A model generated the notes under the pieces. The model did no database searches, was not told the DNA's origin, and saw only the letters and a program-made list of their open reading frames with translations. Shown here one piece after another: positions 57,374-64,000 of a stretch of DNA of 64,000 bases. This DNA comes from Promethearchaeota archaeon (GTDB taxonomy: Archaea > Asgardarchaeota > Lokiarchaeia > Sigyniarchaeales > SOKP01). A program made the translations under genes and the position numbers. The DNA is taken from contig JALGVJ010000015.1 in the NCBI GenBank assembly GCA_029838195.1, positions 34,852-98,851 on the forward strand, read 5' to 3'. Position 1 is the stretch's first letter. Each line of letters begins with the position of its first letter.

Positions 57374-57891
57374 GATTTGTCTCGTTCCTTTATTTTTTCA
57401 ATGATTTCTTCTGCTATTTGGCGCTCAGTTTTATTCCCACAAGAAATTATCAAGTCGGCATGTTTTTTATAGAGTGGAACTCGCTCCTTGAATAATTCCT
57501 TTAAATTTTTTATTTTCAATCCGACTATACCTCTTGATTCTTTATTTTTTAACCTATTTTCTAATTCATTAAAAGGTAAATCTAAAAAAATTATAATGGA
57601 TTGGTTTTTAAGCTCTATCATCAATCTTTCCGAATAAATAACGCTTCCTCCAGGAGCTAAAACTTGGTTTGTCAGGGGAAAAAGTTCACGGATGCGGGTT
57701 TCTTCAATGGTACAAAAATTTTCATCGCCAATTTCATCGATTATTTGTTGTAATTTTTTTTGTTCTTTTTTCTCTATATATAGGTCTGTATCAATAAATT
57801 TATAATTAAGAGAATTTGCTAACAATTTTCCAACCGTAGACTTTCCTGATCCTGGCATTCCAACTAAAGTTATCGATTTTTTTTGTTTCAA
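57370..57891 (-). CDS. aroK: Shikimate kinase
   Basis: A 173-residue bacterial-type shikimate kinase: P-loop 'G-M-P-G-S-G-K-S-T-V-G', 'D-T-D' (shikimate/Mg), 'L-A-P-G-G-S-V' (shikimate) and lid 'R-V-P-L-Y'. It phosphorylates shikimate in aromatic synthesis. The start is TTG, with no clear ribosome-binding site. Many archaea use a GHMP-type enzyme instead, so this bacterial-type copy may be transferred. It lies in one operon with the GTPase upstream and TrmO downstream. Confidence 0.85.
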   Translation of the reverse strand: MKQKKSITLVGMPGSGKSTVGKLLANSLNYKFIDTDLYIEKKEQKKLQQIIDEIGDENFCTIEETRIRELFPLTNQVLAPGGSVIYSERLMIELKNQSIIIFLDLPFNELENRLKNKESRGIVGLKIKNLKELFKERVPLYKKHADLIISCGNKTERQIAEEIIEKIKERDKS

Positions 57892-57904
57892 AGGAAGAAT
57901 TTAA

Positions 57905-58414
57905 TTACCACCTAGCTTGTTCTATTAATTCCACTAATTTAGCTTTTAAATCAACAATTCCCTCTCTTGTAATAGCAGAAGTTTTGAAAAAAAATACTTC
58001 TCTTTGTTGTATTAAGGGCAACTTCAATGTACCCCGCGCTTTGGCATAATTATTTTGAGCAGCTTGCAAATCCATCTTGTGAAAACAAACAATTAAAGGA
58101 AAGCTTCGCAGATTTAAATTATTCATTACTTTATCTAATTCGTTCTTTGCTTGGTCAAAACGAGCGCCATCCGCTGTGTCTAATACAAATAATAGAATGA
58201 TGTTTTCTGGAACTCCCATGCGCCAAGAATCATCTATAGAAATCTCTCCCGGAACATCTTGAATTAAAAATTTAGCTGAATGTAATATCATTTGATTAAT
58301 ATTAAAAACATTATTCTCTTCCTCCCGAATTGAATTACCTTTTTCTTTAATTTGCCTACTTAAAGTAGTCTTACCAGCAGAAGGCAATCCAAAAATTATT
58401 ACTTTATTTTCCAT
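57905..58414 (-). CDS. Arf-like small GTPase (Asgard type)
   Basis: A 169-residue Ras-superfamily protein: G1 'G-L-P-S-A-G-K-T-T', G3 'D-V-P-G-E' in place of W-D-x-G-G-Q, G4 'H-K-M-D' (an N-K-x-D variant) and G5 'T-S-A'. No lipidation signal. Expanded small GTPase sets are a hallmark of Asgard archaea. It precedes shikimate kinase by 13 bp; the regulatory or trafficking role is unknown. Confidence 0.9.
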   Translation of the reverse strand: MENKVIIFGLPSAGKTTLSRQIKEKGNSIREEENNVFNINQMILHSAKFLIQDVPGEISIDDSWRMGVPENIILLFVLDTADGARFDQAKNELDKVMNNLNLRSFPLIVCFHKMDLQAAQNNYAKARGTLKLPLIQQREVFFFKTSAITREGIVDLKAKLVELIEQARW

Positions 58415-58999
58415 GATTCTCTTTTGAATTTTTTCAGCTATTTTGTATTAAATTCATGCTTTAAAAAAAAATATTTACATGATGAAATTATAACAATTTT
58501 TTTCTTGAAAAAAAACCAATATATTTAATTCTTTTTTTAACAGAAAAAACTTGAAGAAGAAATTTAACCGATTGTTAGAACTTTGGAAGGCTATTCAATT
58601 TTTTCCTTTTTTTTTATATTCTAATTTATTATTGAATTATAAAATTCACGGGGATTTCTTTTTGGTAATTACATTTTAATAGAATTGATTTTTAAAATTC
58701 TCATTTTCCAAATCCTTAATATGACAAGAGGGAAAATTAGAACAATCAATCAGATTTTCACATTATCTGATTTTAAGTAAACTTTATTTTAAATCAAGAG
58801 ATTTGAAGGAAGCGCTAAAGAAGGAGAATTATCAAAAAATAATAGAAATAAAATATTTTCTATTAATATATCCATGAATGTCCCGTAATAGATAAAATGA
58901 TTTTTTTATTTAAGAATAACATTAAATTAGGGTAATTTTGAAAAATGCCTTAAAATGAGCCACAATAATAATTAACATGTAAATAAGATACTTTTAGAA
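58415..58999. other. Intergenic, no gene seen
   Basis: About 585 very AT-rich bases between the divergent GTPase and RNase HI genes. Long T-runs (58590-58610) and promoter-like AT stretches only. No open frame, dyad or GC island. Confidence 0.5.
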
Positions 59000-59443
59000 A
59001 TGAGAAAATTACCGTTTAAAAAGCAGGAGATTATAAAGATTTTTACAGATGGAGCTGCAAGAGGCAATCCTGGTCCAGCAGCTATTAGTTATCTCGTTGT
59101 TCAAGGAGATGAAGTGATTCATCGGGGAAAAAAATATATTGGAACGGCAACAAATAATACCGCTGAATATAAAGCAATTATTGAGGCATTAAGCTCAATC
59201 GGCGACTGTTCAGAGTGCCATATTCAAGTATATTCAGATAGTAAATTAGTGATAGAGCAAATTAAAGGAAATTGGAAAATCAATTATTCCCATCTTTTAA
59301 AGTTAAAGCAAGAAATAACTAAACTTCAAGAAAATTTTAAGAAAGTTGAATTTTATCACGTAAATAGAGAAAATCCATGGATTCAACAATGTGATAAAAC
59401 ATGCAACCAGATCTTAAATGAATACGAGCATTCATTTCCTTAG
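59000..59443 (+). CDS. Ribonuclease HI family protein
   Basis: A 147-residue RNase H fold protein: 'F-T-D-G-A-A-R-G-N-P-G-P-A' (first Asp), 'N-T-A-E-Y-K-A' (Glu), 'Y-S-D-S-K-L-V' (Asp) and a C-terminal 'C-D-K-T-C-N' with the likely fourth acidic residue. It removes RNA from RNA-DNA hybrids. It matches the short archaeal/bacterial type I form without a hybrid-binding domain. Confidence 0.9.
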   Translation: MRKLPFKKQEIIKIFTDGAARGNPGPAAISYLVVQGDEVIHRGKKYIGTATNNTAEYKAIIEALSSIGDCSECHIQVYSDSKLVIEQIKGNWKINYSHLLKLKQEITKLQENFKKVEFYHVNRENPWIQQCDKTCNQILNEYEHSFP

Positions 59444-59502
59444 ATACTTTTTTCAAAAAATTTTGGCAAATAAGAAGAATAAAACTTGAGCTAAAAGTAA
59501 AA

Positions 59503-60750
59503 CTAGTAAAATTCTTCGTTAAATTCCTCTATGGCTTCAAACATGGCCACGATATTTTGTGGTGGTACATCGGGCAAGATATTATGGACGGTATTCCACA
59601 CATATCCTCCTCCAGGCGCAAAAATTTCTAACAATTCTTTCACGTGTTTTTTAACTTCTTGAGGAGATTTAAACGGTAATACATTACGCGTATCAGCGCC
59701 TCCTCCCCAGAAAGTAAGCTCATCTCCGAAATTTTCTTTTAAAAATTTTGGGTCCATTCCTCGGGCACTTATTTGTACAGGATTTAATATTTCAATCCCT
59801 ACTTCGATTAAATCCGGTATAATGGGTACAAGAGAACCGCAACTATGTAAAAATATTTTCATATTCGAATGTTTCTTAATGTATTCGCAAACTACTTCGA
59901 GACGAGGCTTGATATATTTCCTAAATAAACGTGGACTGAAAATTAACCCTTTATTTTCACCATAATCATCTCCAATATTAATCACATCAACAAGGTCTCC
60001 TATAGCTTTACACGATAAATATAAAGAAGTGAGTTGAAAATCTAACAAGACATCCATGAATTTTTCGAATTTTTGGGGATGACGAATCATTTCAACTAAG
60101 ACTTTATCCATTGGCATTAATGAAGTAGCAAATTGAAAAAAACTCACGCTGGAGGTAAAAGCTAAGGCTTTGTCCGTTGTTGATCTTAATAATTTCACAT
60201 TTTTTCTCAATGTTCTCCAGAATCCCTTTTCCGTAAGGTGATCGAAAGGGGGATTTACCAACACGTAACCCATATTTTTAGATAACGCTTGAAATAATTC
60301 ATTTATATTTTGAGGGAGCTCCCGTTCACAGGGAAAATAGGTTTGATCGATTACTAAGGCAGCTTTTGACATGTGTGCCAATTTAGTACCATTGGGATGG
60401 ATGACTTCCAATGAACCATCCGTATTGAATCTTGGTTTAAACCAAGCAGGAAATTGAGCGGGTATGCCATTCACTTCTACATCATACCAATCTTTATCAT
60501 TAGTATTAAAAGATCGGCCAATATCTAAGGTGTCAATTTTGAATTTATCAAGAATCTCGTCTTCCGGATACGCTAATTGTTGCGTGAGGTCATAGATTCG
60601 AACATGACCTCGTTCAAGTTTTAAATATTGCTTGAGATTATAATATGCAATCGCAGAAATACCCGTTTGAGGAGTAGCGCCAAGGTCGAGGGGAACTCTC
60701 TCTGGTTGATGATGGTTAATGCTTGATAATACTCTCTCTCGAGAATTGAT
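59503..60750 (-). CDS. Uroporphyrinogen-decarboxylase-like methyltransferase (MtaA/CmuA type), non-canonical start
   Basis: A 415-residue UroD-fold protein when extended to an ATC codon at 60750. The added 92 residues begin 'N-S-R-E-R-V-L-S-S-I-N-H-H-Q-P-E-R-V-P-L', the usual N-terminus of corrinoid-methyltransferase partners, and contain no ATG, GTG or TTG in frame until a GTG at 60474. A purine-rich GAGAGG lies about 11 bases before the ATC. The canonical-start version would be 323 residues and would lack conserved N-terminal parts. The protein probably handles a methyl group with a corrinoid protein not found here. Confidence 0.8.
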   Translation of the reverse strand: MNSRERVLSSINHHQPERVPLDLGATPQTGISAIAYYNLKQYLKLERGHVRIYDLTQQLAYPEDEILDKFKIDTLDIGRSFNTNDKDWYDVEVNGIPAQFPAWFKPRFNTDGSLEVIHPNGTKLAHMSKAALVIDQTYFPCERELPQNINELFQALSKNMGYVLVNPPFDHLTEKGFWRTLRKNVKLLRSTTDKALAFTSSVSFFQFATSLMPMDKVLVEMIRHPQKFEKFMDVLLDFQLTSLYLSCKAIGDLVDVINIGDDYGENKGLIFSPRLFRKYIKPRLEVVCEYIKKHSNMKIFLHSCGSLVPIIPDLIEVGIEILNPVQISARGMDPKFLKENFGDELTFWGGGADTRNVLPFKSPQEVKKHVKELLEIFAPGGGYVWNTVHNILPDVPPQNIVAMFEAIEEFNEEFY

Positions 60751-61157
60751 TGTTATCTAACCTCTCTTGTTAATAATTTATATTTACTAGATTAATTTTA
60801 AAAAATGATTCTATAATTTCATTTAACCATTTTAATAATTAAAGCTTTTTATAATCTTAAGAAATTCTTTTATAATGATTAGATTCTAAATGATATTCTT
60901 TTTTAGGAATATTACATGACCTAATTAATTCCCTTAGTAAATCAACTAAAATATTTCGATGCTATTGAATAATTAAACGTTCATGAAATTGGTAATGAGT
61001 ACCAGCTCAATTAGAGATTTACATTATATTTTATAAAATCCCTTTTATCTACTTATTTTTTGTATATCATGAATGGTGATGGAAGCCTTTAAATTATAAA
61101 CATTAGATATATACTATTGCCTATTTATTTTTTAATTAAGGATAATTTTATGCAAAG
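60751..61157. other. Intergenic before tusA
   Basis: About 400 AT-rich bases. A TATA-like TTTAAATTATAAA near 61088-61100 may serve tusA. A frame open from 61117 is probably the leader, as the tusA start with a good ribosome-binding site is at 61198. Confidence 0.45.
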
Positions 61158-61178
61158 CGTACATGATACTCATGTACG
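61158..61178. promoter_or_regulatory. 21-bp palindrome in the tusA leader, CGTACATGA-N3-TCATGTACG
   Basis: A perfect 9-bp inverted repeat, 20 bp upstream of the tusA ATG. It lies within the leader (downstream of the TATA-like box), which fits either a repressor operator or an mRNA hairpin that could affect translation. Confidence 0.55.
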
Positions 61179-61197
61179 ATATAAGAGAGGTTATAAC

Positions 61198-61446
61198 ATG
61201 AATGAAAAAGAAGAAATAAAAATTGATGAGGAATTAGACACGCGAGGATTATTCTGTCCAGAACCATTGTTTGAGGTTAGAAATTTGTCGGAAACATTAG
61301 AAGTAGGCCAATGTTTCAAGGTAATAGCTGATGATCCTGCCGCTGAGGAAGATTTGAAGCGATGGGCTAAAAAGACGGATACGGAAATTCTTAAATTTCT
61401 AAAGGATGGTCATGACTTAATATTTTATTTTAGGAAAAAAAAATAA
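61198..61446 (+). CDS. tusA: TusA-family sulfur-carrier protein
   Basis: An 82-residue TusA/SirA-like protein with the sulfur-accepting motif 'G-L-F-C-P-E-P' (Cys about residue 19), 'L-D-T-R' before it, and a 'D-D-P-A-A' segment. It carries persulfide sulfur. ATG 61198 is chosen: GAGAGG lies ahead, and the longer frame from 61117 would run through a 21-bp palindrome. It lies 84 bp before the IscS-like gene and probably functions with it. Confidence 0.9.
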   Translation: MNEKEEIKIDEELDTRGLFCPEPLFEVRNLSETLEVGQCFKVIADDPAAEEDLKRWAKKTDTEILKFLKDGHDLIFYFRKKK

Positions 61447-61530
61447 GCGGAAAATCATATAAAAATGTTAGAAACCATTTTTCTTAGCCCATTAATTTTT
61501 AAAAAAAAATCATAAAGGAGAAAGCCAAAA

Positions 61531-62724
61531 ATGAGCGTATATTTGGATTATCAAGCAGCTAAACCTGTTGATGAGAGAGTCCTGAAAGCGATGCTTCCAT
61601 ATTTCAATGAAATCTATGCTAATCCTGAAAGCTTACATCATGAAGGAGATTTAGCAACAGAAGCGTTGGAAAAGGCCCGTGAAAAAGTGGCTTCCTTTAT
61701 CAATGCTCCCGATCCAGAAAGTATCATTTTTACATCGGGAGCGACAGAATCAAATAATCTAGCATTGATTGGAAGTGCTTTACGGAATAAAAAGAAAGGA
61801 AATCACGTGATTATTTCTGAAATTGAACACATTTCGATTTTAAATATCGCAAAATATTTAGAACGACAAGGATTTAAAATTAGTCGCATCCCCGTGGATC
61901 AATATGGAATCATCAAGCTTGAGAAATTAGAACGGTTAATCACGGACGAAACCATCCTCATATCAATCGCAGGCGCTAGCAATGAAGTGGGGTCCTTGCA
62001 ACCTGTTAAAGAAATCAGCGAAATTGCGAAAGAAAAAGGAGTGTTATTCCATTCTGATGTTGTTGCCCTTGAATCTAGCATTCCAATTGACGTTCAAGAG
62101 ATCCCTTATGATTTTCTCTCCTTATCTTCTAATGATATTTATGGTCCACGAGGCATGGGTGCTCTTTATCTCAAGAAAGGACAAAGAGTAAATCCCATCA
62201 TTATAGGTGGCGGACAAGAACGAGGAATTAGGTCGGGAAGCCATGATATGGCTGGCGTCGTTGGATTCGGAACTGCTTCGGTTATCATGAAAAGAGAAAT
62301 CCATGAAGAGGCTCATCGGTTAAAAGGATATCGAGATGAATTGATAAAAGGAGTCTTGGAAAGCATACCTAAATCGTATCTTAATGGACACCCAGTCAAA
62401 AGATTGCCCCATAATGCTCATTTTCGCTTTGATTATATTGAGGGGGAATCTTTACTACTTGGATTAAAAGATAAAAAAATCGCTGTAGCAACGGGATCTG
62501 CTTGTAGTTCTAAAACATTAGAGCCTTCTCATACATTAATCGCCATGGGATTGCTTCATGAAGAAGCTCATGGAAGCTTGGTCATCACGTTAGGTCGCTT
62601 TACTAAAAAATCCGACATTGATAAATTATTACATGAATTACCTGAAGTGGTAAAACGATTAAGAATATTATCACCTCTCACTCCTCCTGAGTTATTAGAA
62701 TATTATAAGGTGGTGAACAAATAA
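61531..62724 (+). CDS. IscS-like protein, PLP lysine replaced by Asp
   Basis: A 397-residue class-V aminotransferase-fold protein closely related to IscS/NifS. In active desulfurases the sequence 'H-K-I-Y-G-P-K-G' carries the PLP lysine; here it reads 'N-D-I-Y-G-P-R-G' with Asp202, so no Schiff base is possible. The Cys loop is present ('G-S-A-C-S-S', Cys325), and the 'E-I-E-H' histidine is kept. Archaeoglobus fulgidus IscS has the same Lys-to-Asp change, and it was reported to have no desulfurase activity while its Cys can ligate a cluster on IscU. The operon partner IscU starts 2 bp after the stop. This protein probably acts as scaffold partner rather than sulfur source. Confidence 0.92.
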   Translation: MSVYLDYQAAKPVDERVLKAMLPYFNEIYANPESLHHEGDLATEALEKAREKVASFINAPDPESIIFTSGATESNNLALIGSALRNKKKGNHVIISEIEHISILNIAKYLERQGFKISRIPVDQYGIIKLEKLERLITDETILISIAGASNEVGSLQPVKEISEIAKEKGVLFHSDVVALESSIPIDVQEIPYDFLSLSSNDIYGPRGMGALYLKKGQRVNPIIIGGGQERGIRSGSHDMAGVVGFGTASVIMKREIHEEAHRLKGYRDELIKGVLESIPKSYLNGHPVKRLPHNAHFRFDYIEGESLLLGLKDKKIAVATGSACSSKTLEPSHTLIAMGLLHEEAHGSLVITLGRFTKKSDIDKLLHELPEVVKRLRILSPLTPPELLEYYKVVNK

Positions 62725-62726
62725 AG

Positions 62727-63521
62727 ATGAAATCAACTCAATATTCAGACAAAGTGCTGGAACATTTTAGAAATCCCAGAAATGTAGGGGTCATAGAAAA
62801 TCCGGATGGATATGGTAAAGTAGGGAATCCTGTCTGTGGAGATCTAATGGAAATGTTCATAAAAGTCGGAAAGAATGATAAAGGTGAGGAAATTATAGAA
62901 GACATTAAGTTTCGCACGTTTGGATGTGGTTCTGCGGTTGCTACTTCAAGCATGACCACGGAAATGGCAAAAGGAATGAAATTAGACGATGCTTACAAGA
63001 TTACTCGTAATGATGTGGCGGAAGAACTTGAGGGCTTGCCCCCAATTAAAATGCATTGTTCTAATTTAGCGGCGGATGCTCTGAAAGCAGCGATTGATAA
63101 TTATAGAACGGGAAAAGAATCCGTAATTGAAGCGTCTGTTTCTTGTCAAGCCCTTGAAATTAAAATCATTTTAGGATTAGATGAATTCACGGGCAAGGGG
63201 GTATATCGAGAAGTTTCAAGCTTGGATGAATTTAATGATAAAAGAGTGCTAATCGTTGATACGGGAGAAAAATCCATTAGAACGGCGGTGGATCTTACCA
63301 AGCACACGGGACGGGTGATTTTGCTGACTTCGAGTGCAACACCTCCCGGAAATAAAGAATTACAAAAAGAGCTTAAATTTTCAGACGTTAAAATATTATA
63401 TCAATCCGAATTATTAGAGATTCAAGGTACGGATGAAGTAGAGAAAGTAATCGTTCATGATTTAGATGAAAATGAAAATTATGAATTATTTATTGATGCT
63501 GTAATTGTATTAAACGAATAA
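62727..63521 (+). CDS. IscU scaffold fused to a degenerate thioredoxin-reductase-like domain
   Basis: A 264-residue protein. Residues about 1-150 are IscU, the scaffold that builds [2Fe-2S] clusters: C37 ('N-P-V-C-G-D', with D39), C67 ('F-G-C-G-S') and C111 ('M-H-C-S-N'). Residues about 165-264 resemble the NAD(P)-binding half of thioredoxin reductase ('K-R-V-L-I-V-D-T-G-E-K-S', then 'V-I-L-L-T-S', 'V-E-K-V-I-V-H-D-L'), but the glycine loop is degenerate and no C-x2-C redox pair is present. The domain probably no longer binds nucleotide, and may act as a protein interaction module. It lies in a three-gene unit tusA-iscS-like-iscU. Confidence 0.9.
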   Translation: MKSTQYSDKVLEHFRNPRNVGVIENPDGYGKVGNPVCGDLMEMFIKVGKNDKGEEIIEDIKFRTFGCGSAVATSSMTTEMAKGMKLDDAYKITRNDVAEELEGLPPIKMHCSNLAADALKAAIDNYRTGKESVIEASVSCQALEIKIILGLDEFTGKGVYREVSSLDEFNDKRVLIVDTGEKSIRTAVDLTKHTGRVILLTSSATPPGNKELQKELKFSDVKILYQSELLEIQGTDEVEKVIVHDLDENENYELFIDAVIVLNE

Positions 63522-63525
63522 AGAA

Positions 63526-63600
63526 ATTTTTTTCCATTATTGAACTATTATTTTTTTTAATGCTTTCTTTTGGGTACTAATTTATTCATTATTTATTTTT
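63526..63600 (+). terminator. T-rich 3' end after the IscU fusion gene
   Basis: Several T-runs of 7 to 10 follow the stop codon within 80 bases. Archaeal RNA polymerase terminates at such oligo-T tracts without a hairpin. The last run joins the partial repeat copy 3. Confidence 0.5.
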
Positions 63601-63630
63601 TTTTTCCTTGATATAATTCATTTTATCATG
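63592..63630 (+). repeat. Dispersed repeat, partial copy 3
   Basis: T-run followed by CCTTGATATAATTCATTTTA, which matches the first 35-40 bases of the unit at 15683 and 48388 with two differences in the CCTTGATATAATCCATCTTA core. The remainder of the unit is missing; the sequence then changes into the GC-richer region. This may be an element end or a conserved terminator-like part. Confidence 0.5.
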
Positions 63631-63672
63631 TAATGCAAAAAATCCTTTGGAAATGCATTCCCAATAAATGCA

Positions 63673-63979
63673 GTCATTACGGGGCATTCAAGCCACGCCA
63701 TTTATTTTGGTTCCCCTCTCTTTGGAAGAAACCTGTAAAAAAAATTGGCAGGACGGTGAATGAGTTGAAACCCTCCCAGCTCAAAAATCACTAGGCTGCC
63801 GCATATTGGTAAGCCTCTAAAATAAACTTGGGCAAGACCCGGAGAAACCGTCTAATGCTCCCGTAATGACTCTTCATGAAAAAAAGAAAAGTTTCTAAAT
63901 GCAAGGGTTCCGGAGGGTGCGTTTTTGAGCAAGCGAGATCACGCTTGTTCTCCCTTTAGCGGATGCCATCGCATTTAGA
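63673..63979 (+). ncRNA. Candidate structured RNA of unknown class at the right edge
   Basis: A patch clearly less AT-rich than its surroundings, with stops in every frame I read. GTCATTACGGGGCATT (63673-63688) pairs with AATGC(T)CCCGTAATGAC (63854-63870), 16 pairs with one bulge. Inside, GACGGT pairs with ACCGTC, GTGA with TCAC and AGGCT with AGCCT. A second domain is closed by TCTAAATGC (63894-63902) and GCATTTAGA (63971-63979), with AAGGG/CCCTT and GAGCAAGCG/CGCTTGTTC nested within. Two wobble positions pair as G-U on the plus strand only, favouring that strand. I found no RNase P, SRP or tRNA signatures. It may continue past the window. Confidence 0.55.
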
Positions 63980-64000
63980 CTATATTGGTGTATAATCATC

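Noticed and set aside
63894..63979. Group II intron domain V
   Set aside because: GAGC...GTTC frames a 24-base hairpin, but domain V should be about 34 bases with a two-base bulge and no RT frame is visible in the window.
63640..64000. RNase P, SRP RNA or cobalamin riboswitch
   Set aside because: I looked for GAGGAAAGTC-type and AGACAGAT-type RNase P segments, the SRP GGAAG-AGCAG loop, and the B12 box. The closest hit, AAGACCCGGAGAAACCGTCT, departs from the B12-box consensus in several places and the helix order is different.

Overview
The window is AT-rich archaeal DNA, and the gene content points to an Asgard archaeon (Promethearchaeota, Lokiarchaeia-like). The information genes are archaeal: a three-gene replication factor C (RFC) cluster, transcription factor B (TFB) and a ribbon-helix-helix regulator. 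Two aldehyde ferredoxin oxidoreductases (AOR) suggest an anaerobe that uses tungsten. There is an Arf-like small GTPase and a giant coiled-coil/TPR-like protein. A bacterial-type grpE-dnaK-dnaJ-clpB set sits beside these. I see no rRNA, tRNA, CRISPR array or intact transposase.

Layout. 1-4.2 kb: 3' part of a giant tandem-repeat coiled-coil gene. 4.2-9.6 kb: a small ribbon-helix-helix regulator, a ferredoxin-AOR pair, panB, a small double zinc-ribbon protein and a GNAT acetyltransferase. 9.6-13.1 kb: RFC small subunit, a divergent small subunit with a degenerate Walker B, and RFC large subunit. 13.3-24.8 kb: ECF-like S component, crotonase-family protein, DUF998 protein, P-type ATPase divergent from a PadR regulator, membrane alpha/beta hydrolase, and a winged-helix/Fe-S group. 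25-32.5 kb: TFB downstream of the bacterial-type chaperone cluster. 33-42.6 kb: sulfotransferase, zinc-ribbon membrane protein, Nramp-related transporter, GPH symporter, a decayed gene, pyruvate kinase, an unknown gene and a second AOR. 43-55.9 kb: small zinc-ribbon gene, an FAD oxidase/CCG Fe-S protein/acetoacetate-decarboxylase-like set, a decayed stretch with a dispersed repeat, QueT-like transporter, Lrp regulator, MOT1-like oxyanion transporter, a second Fe-S winged-helix protein and its divergent regulator. 56-60.8 kb: P-loop protein, an operon of Arf-like GTPase, shikimate kinase and TrmO, RNase HI, and a UroD-like methyltransferase with no canonical start codon. 61-64 kb: TusA, IscS-like and IscU-fusion genes, then a GC-richer, non-coding stretch that looks like a structured RNA.

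The strongest observations are four. (1) The IscS-like protein has Asp202 where the PLP-binding lysine should be, and its partner IscU is fused to a degenerate thioredoxin-reductase-like domain. (2) Two paralogous Fe-S winged-helix genes 32 kb apart share an almost identical ~50-bp promoter module containing the palindrome TACTATA-N6-TATAGTA. (3) A candidate structured RNA at the right edge has a 16-bp long-range stem and a second nested stem-loop domain. (4) A ~88-bp dispersed repeat occurs in two near-identical inverted copies plus one partial copy. Functions are assigned from motifs and family knowledge only, and no database search was run.
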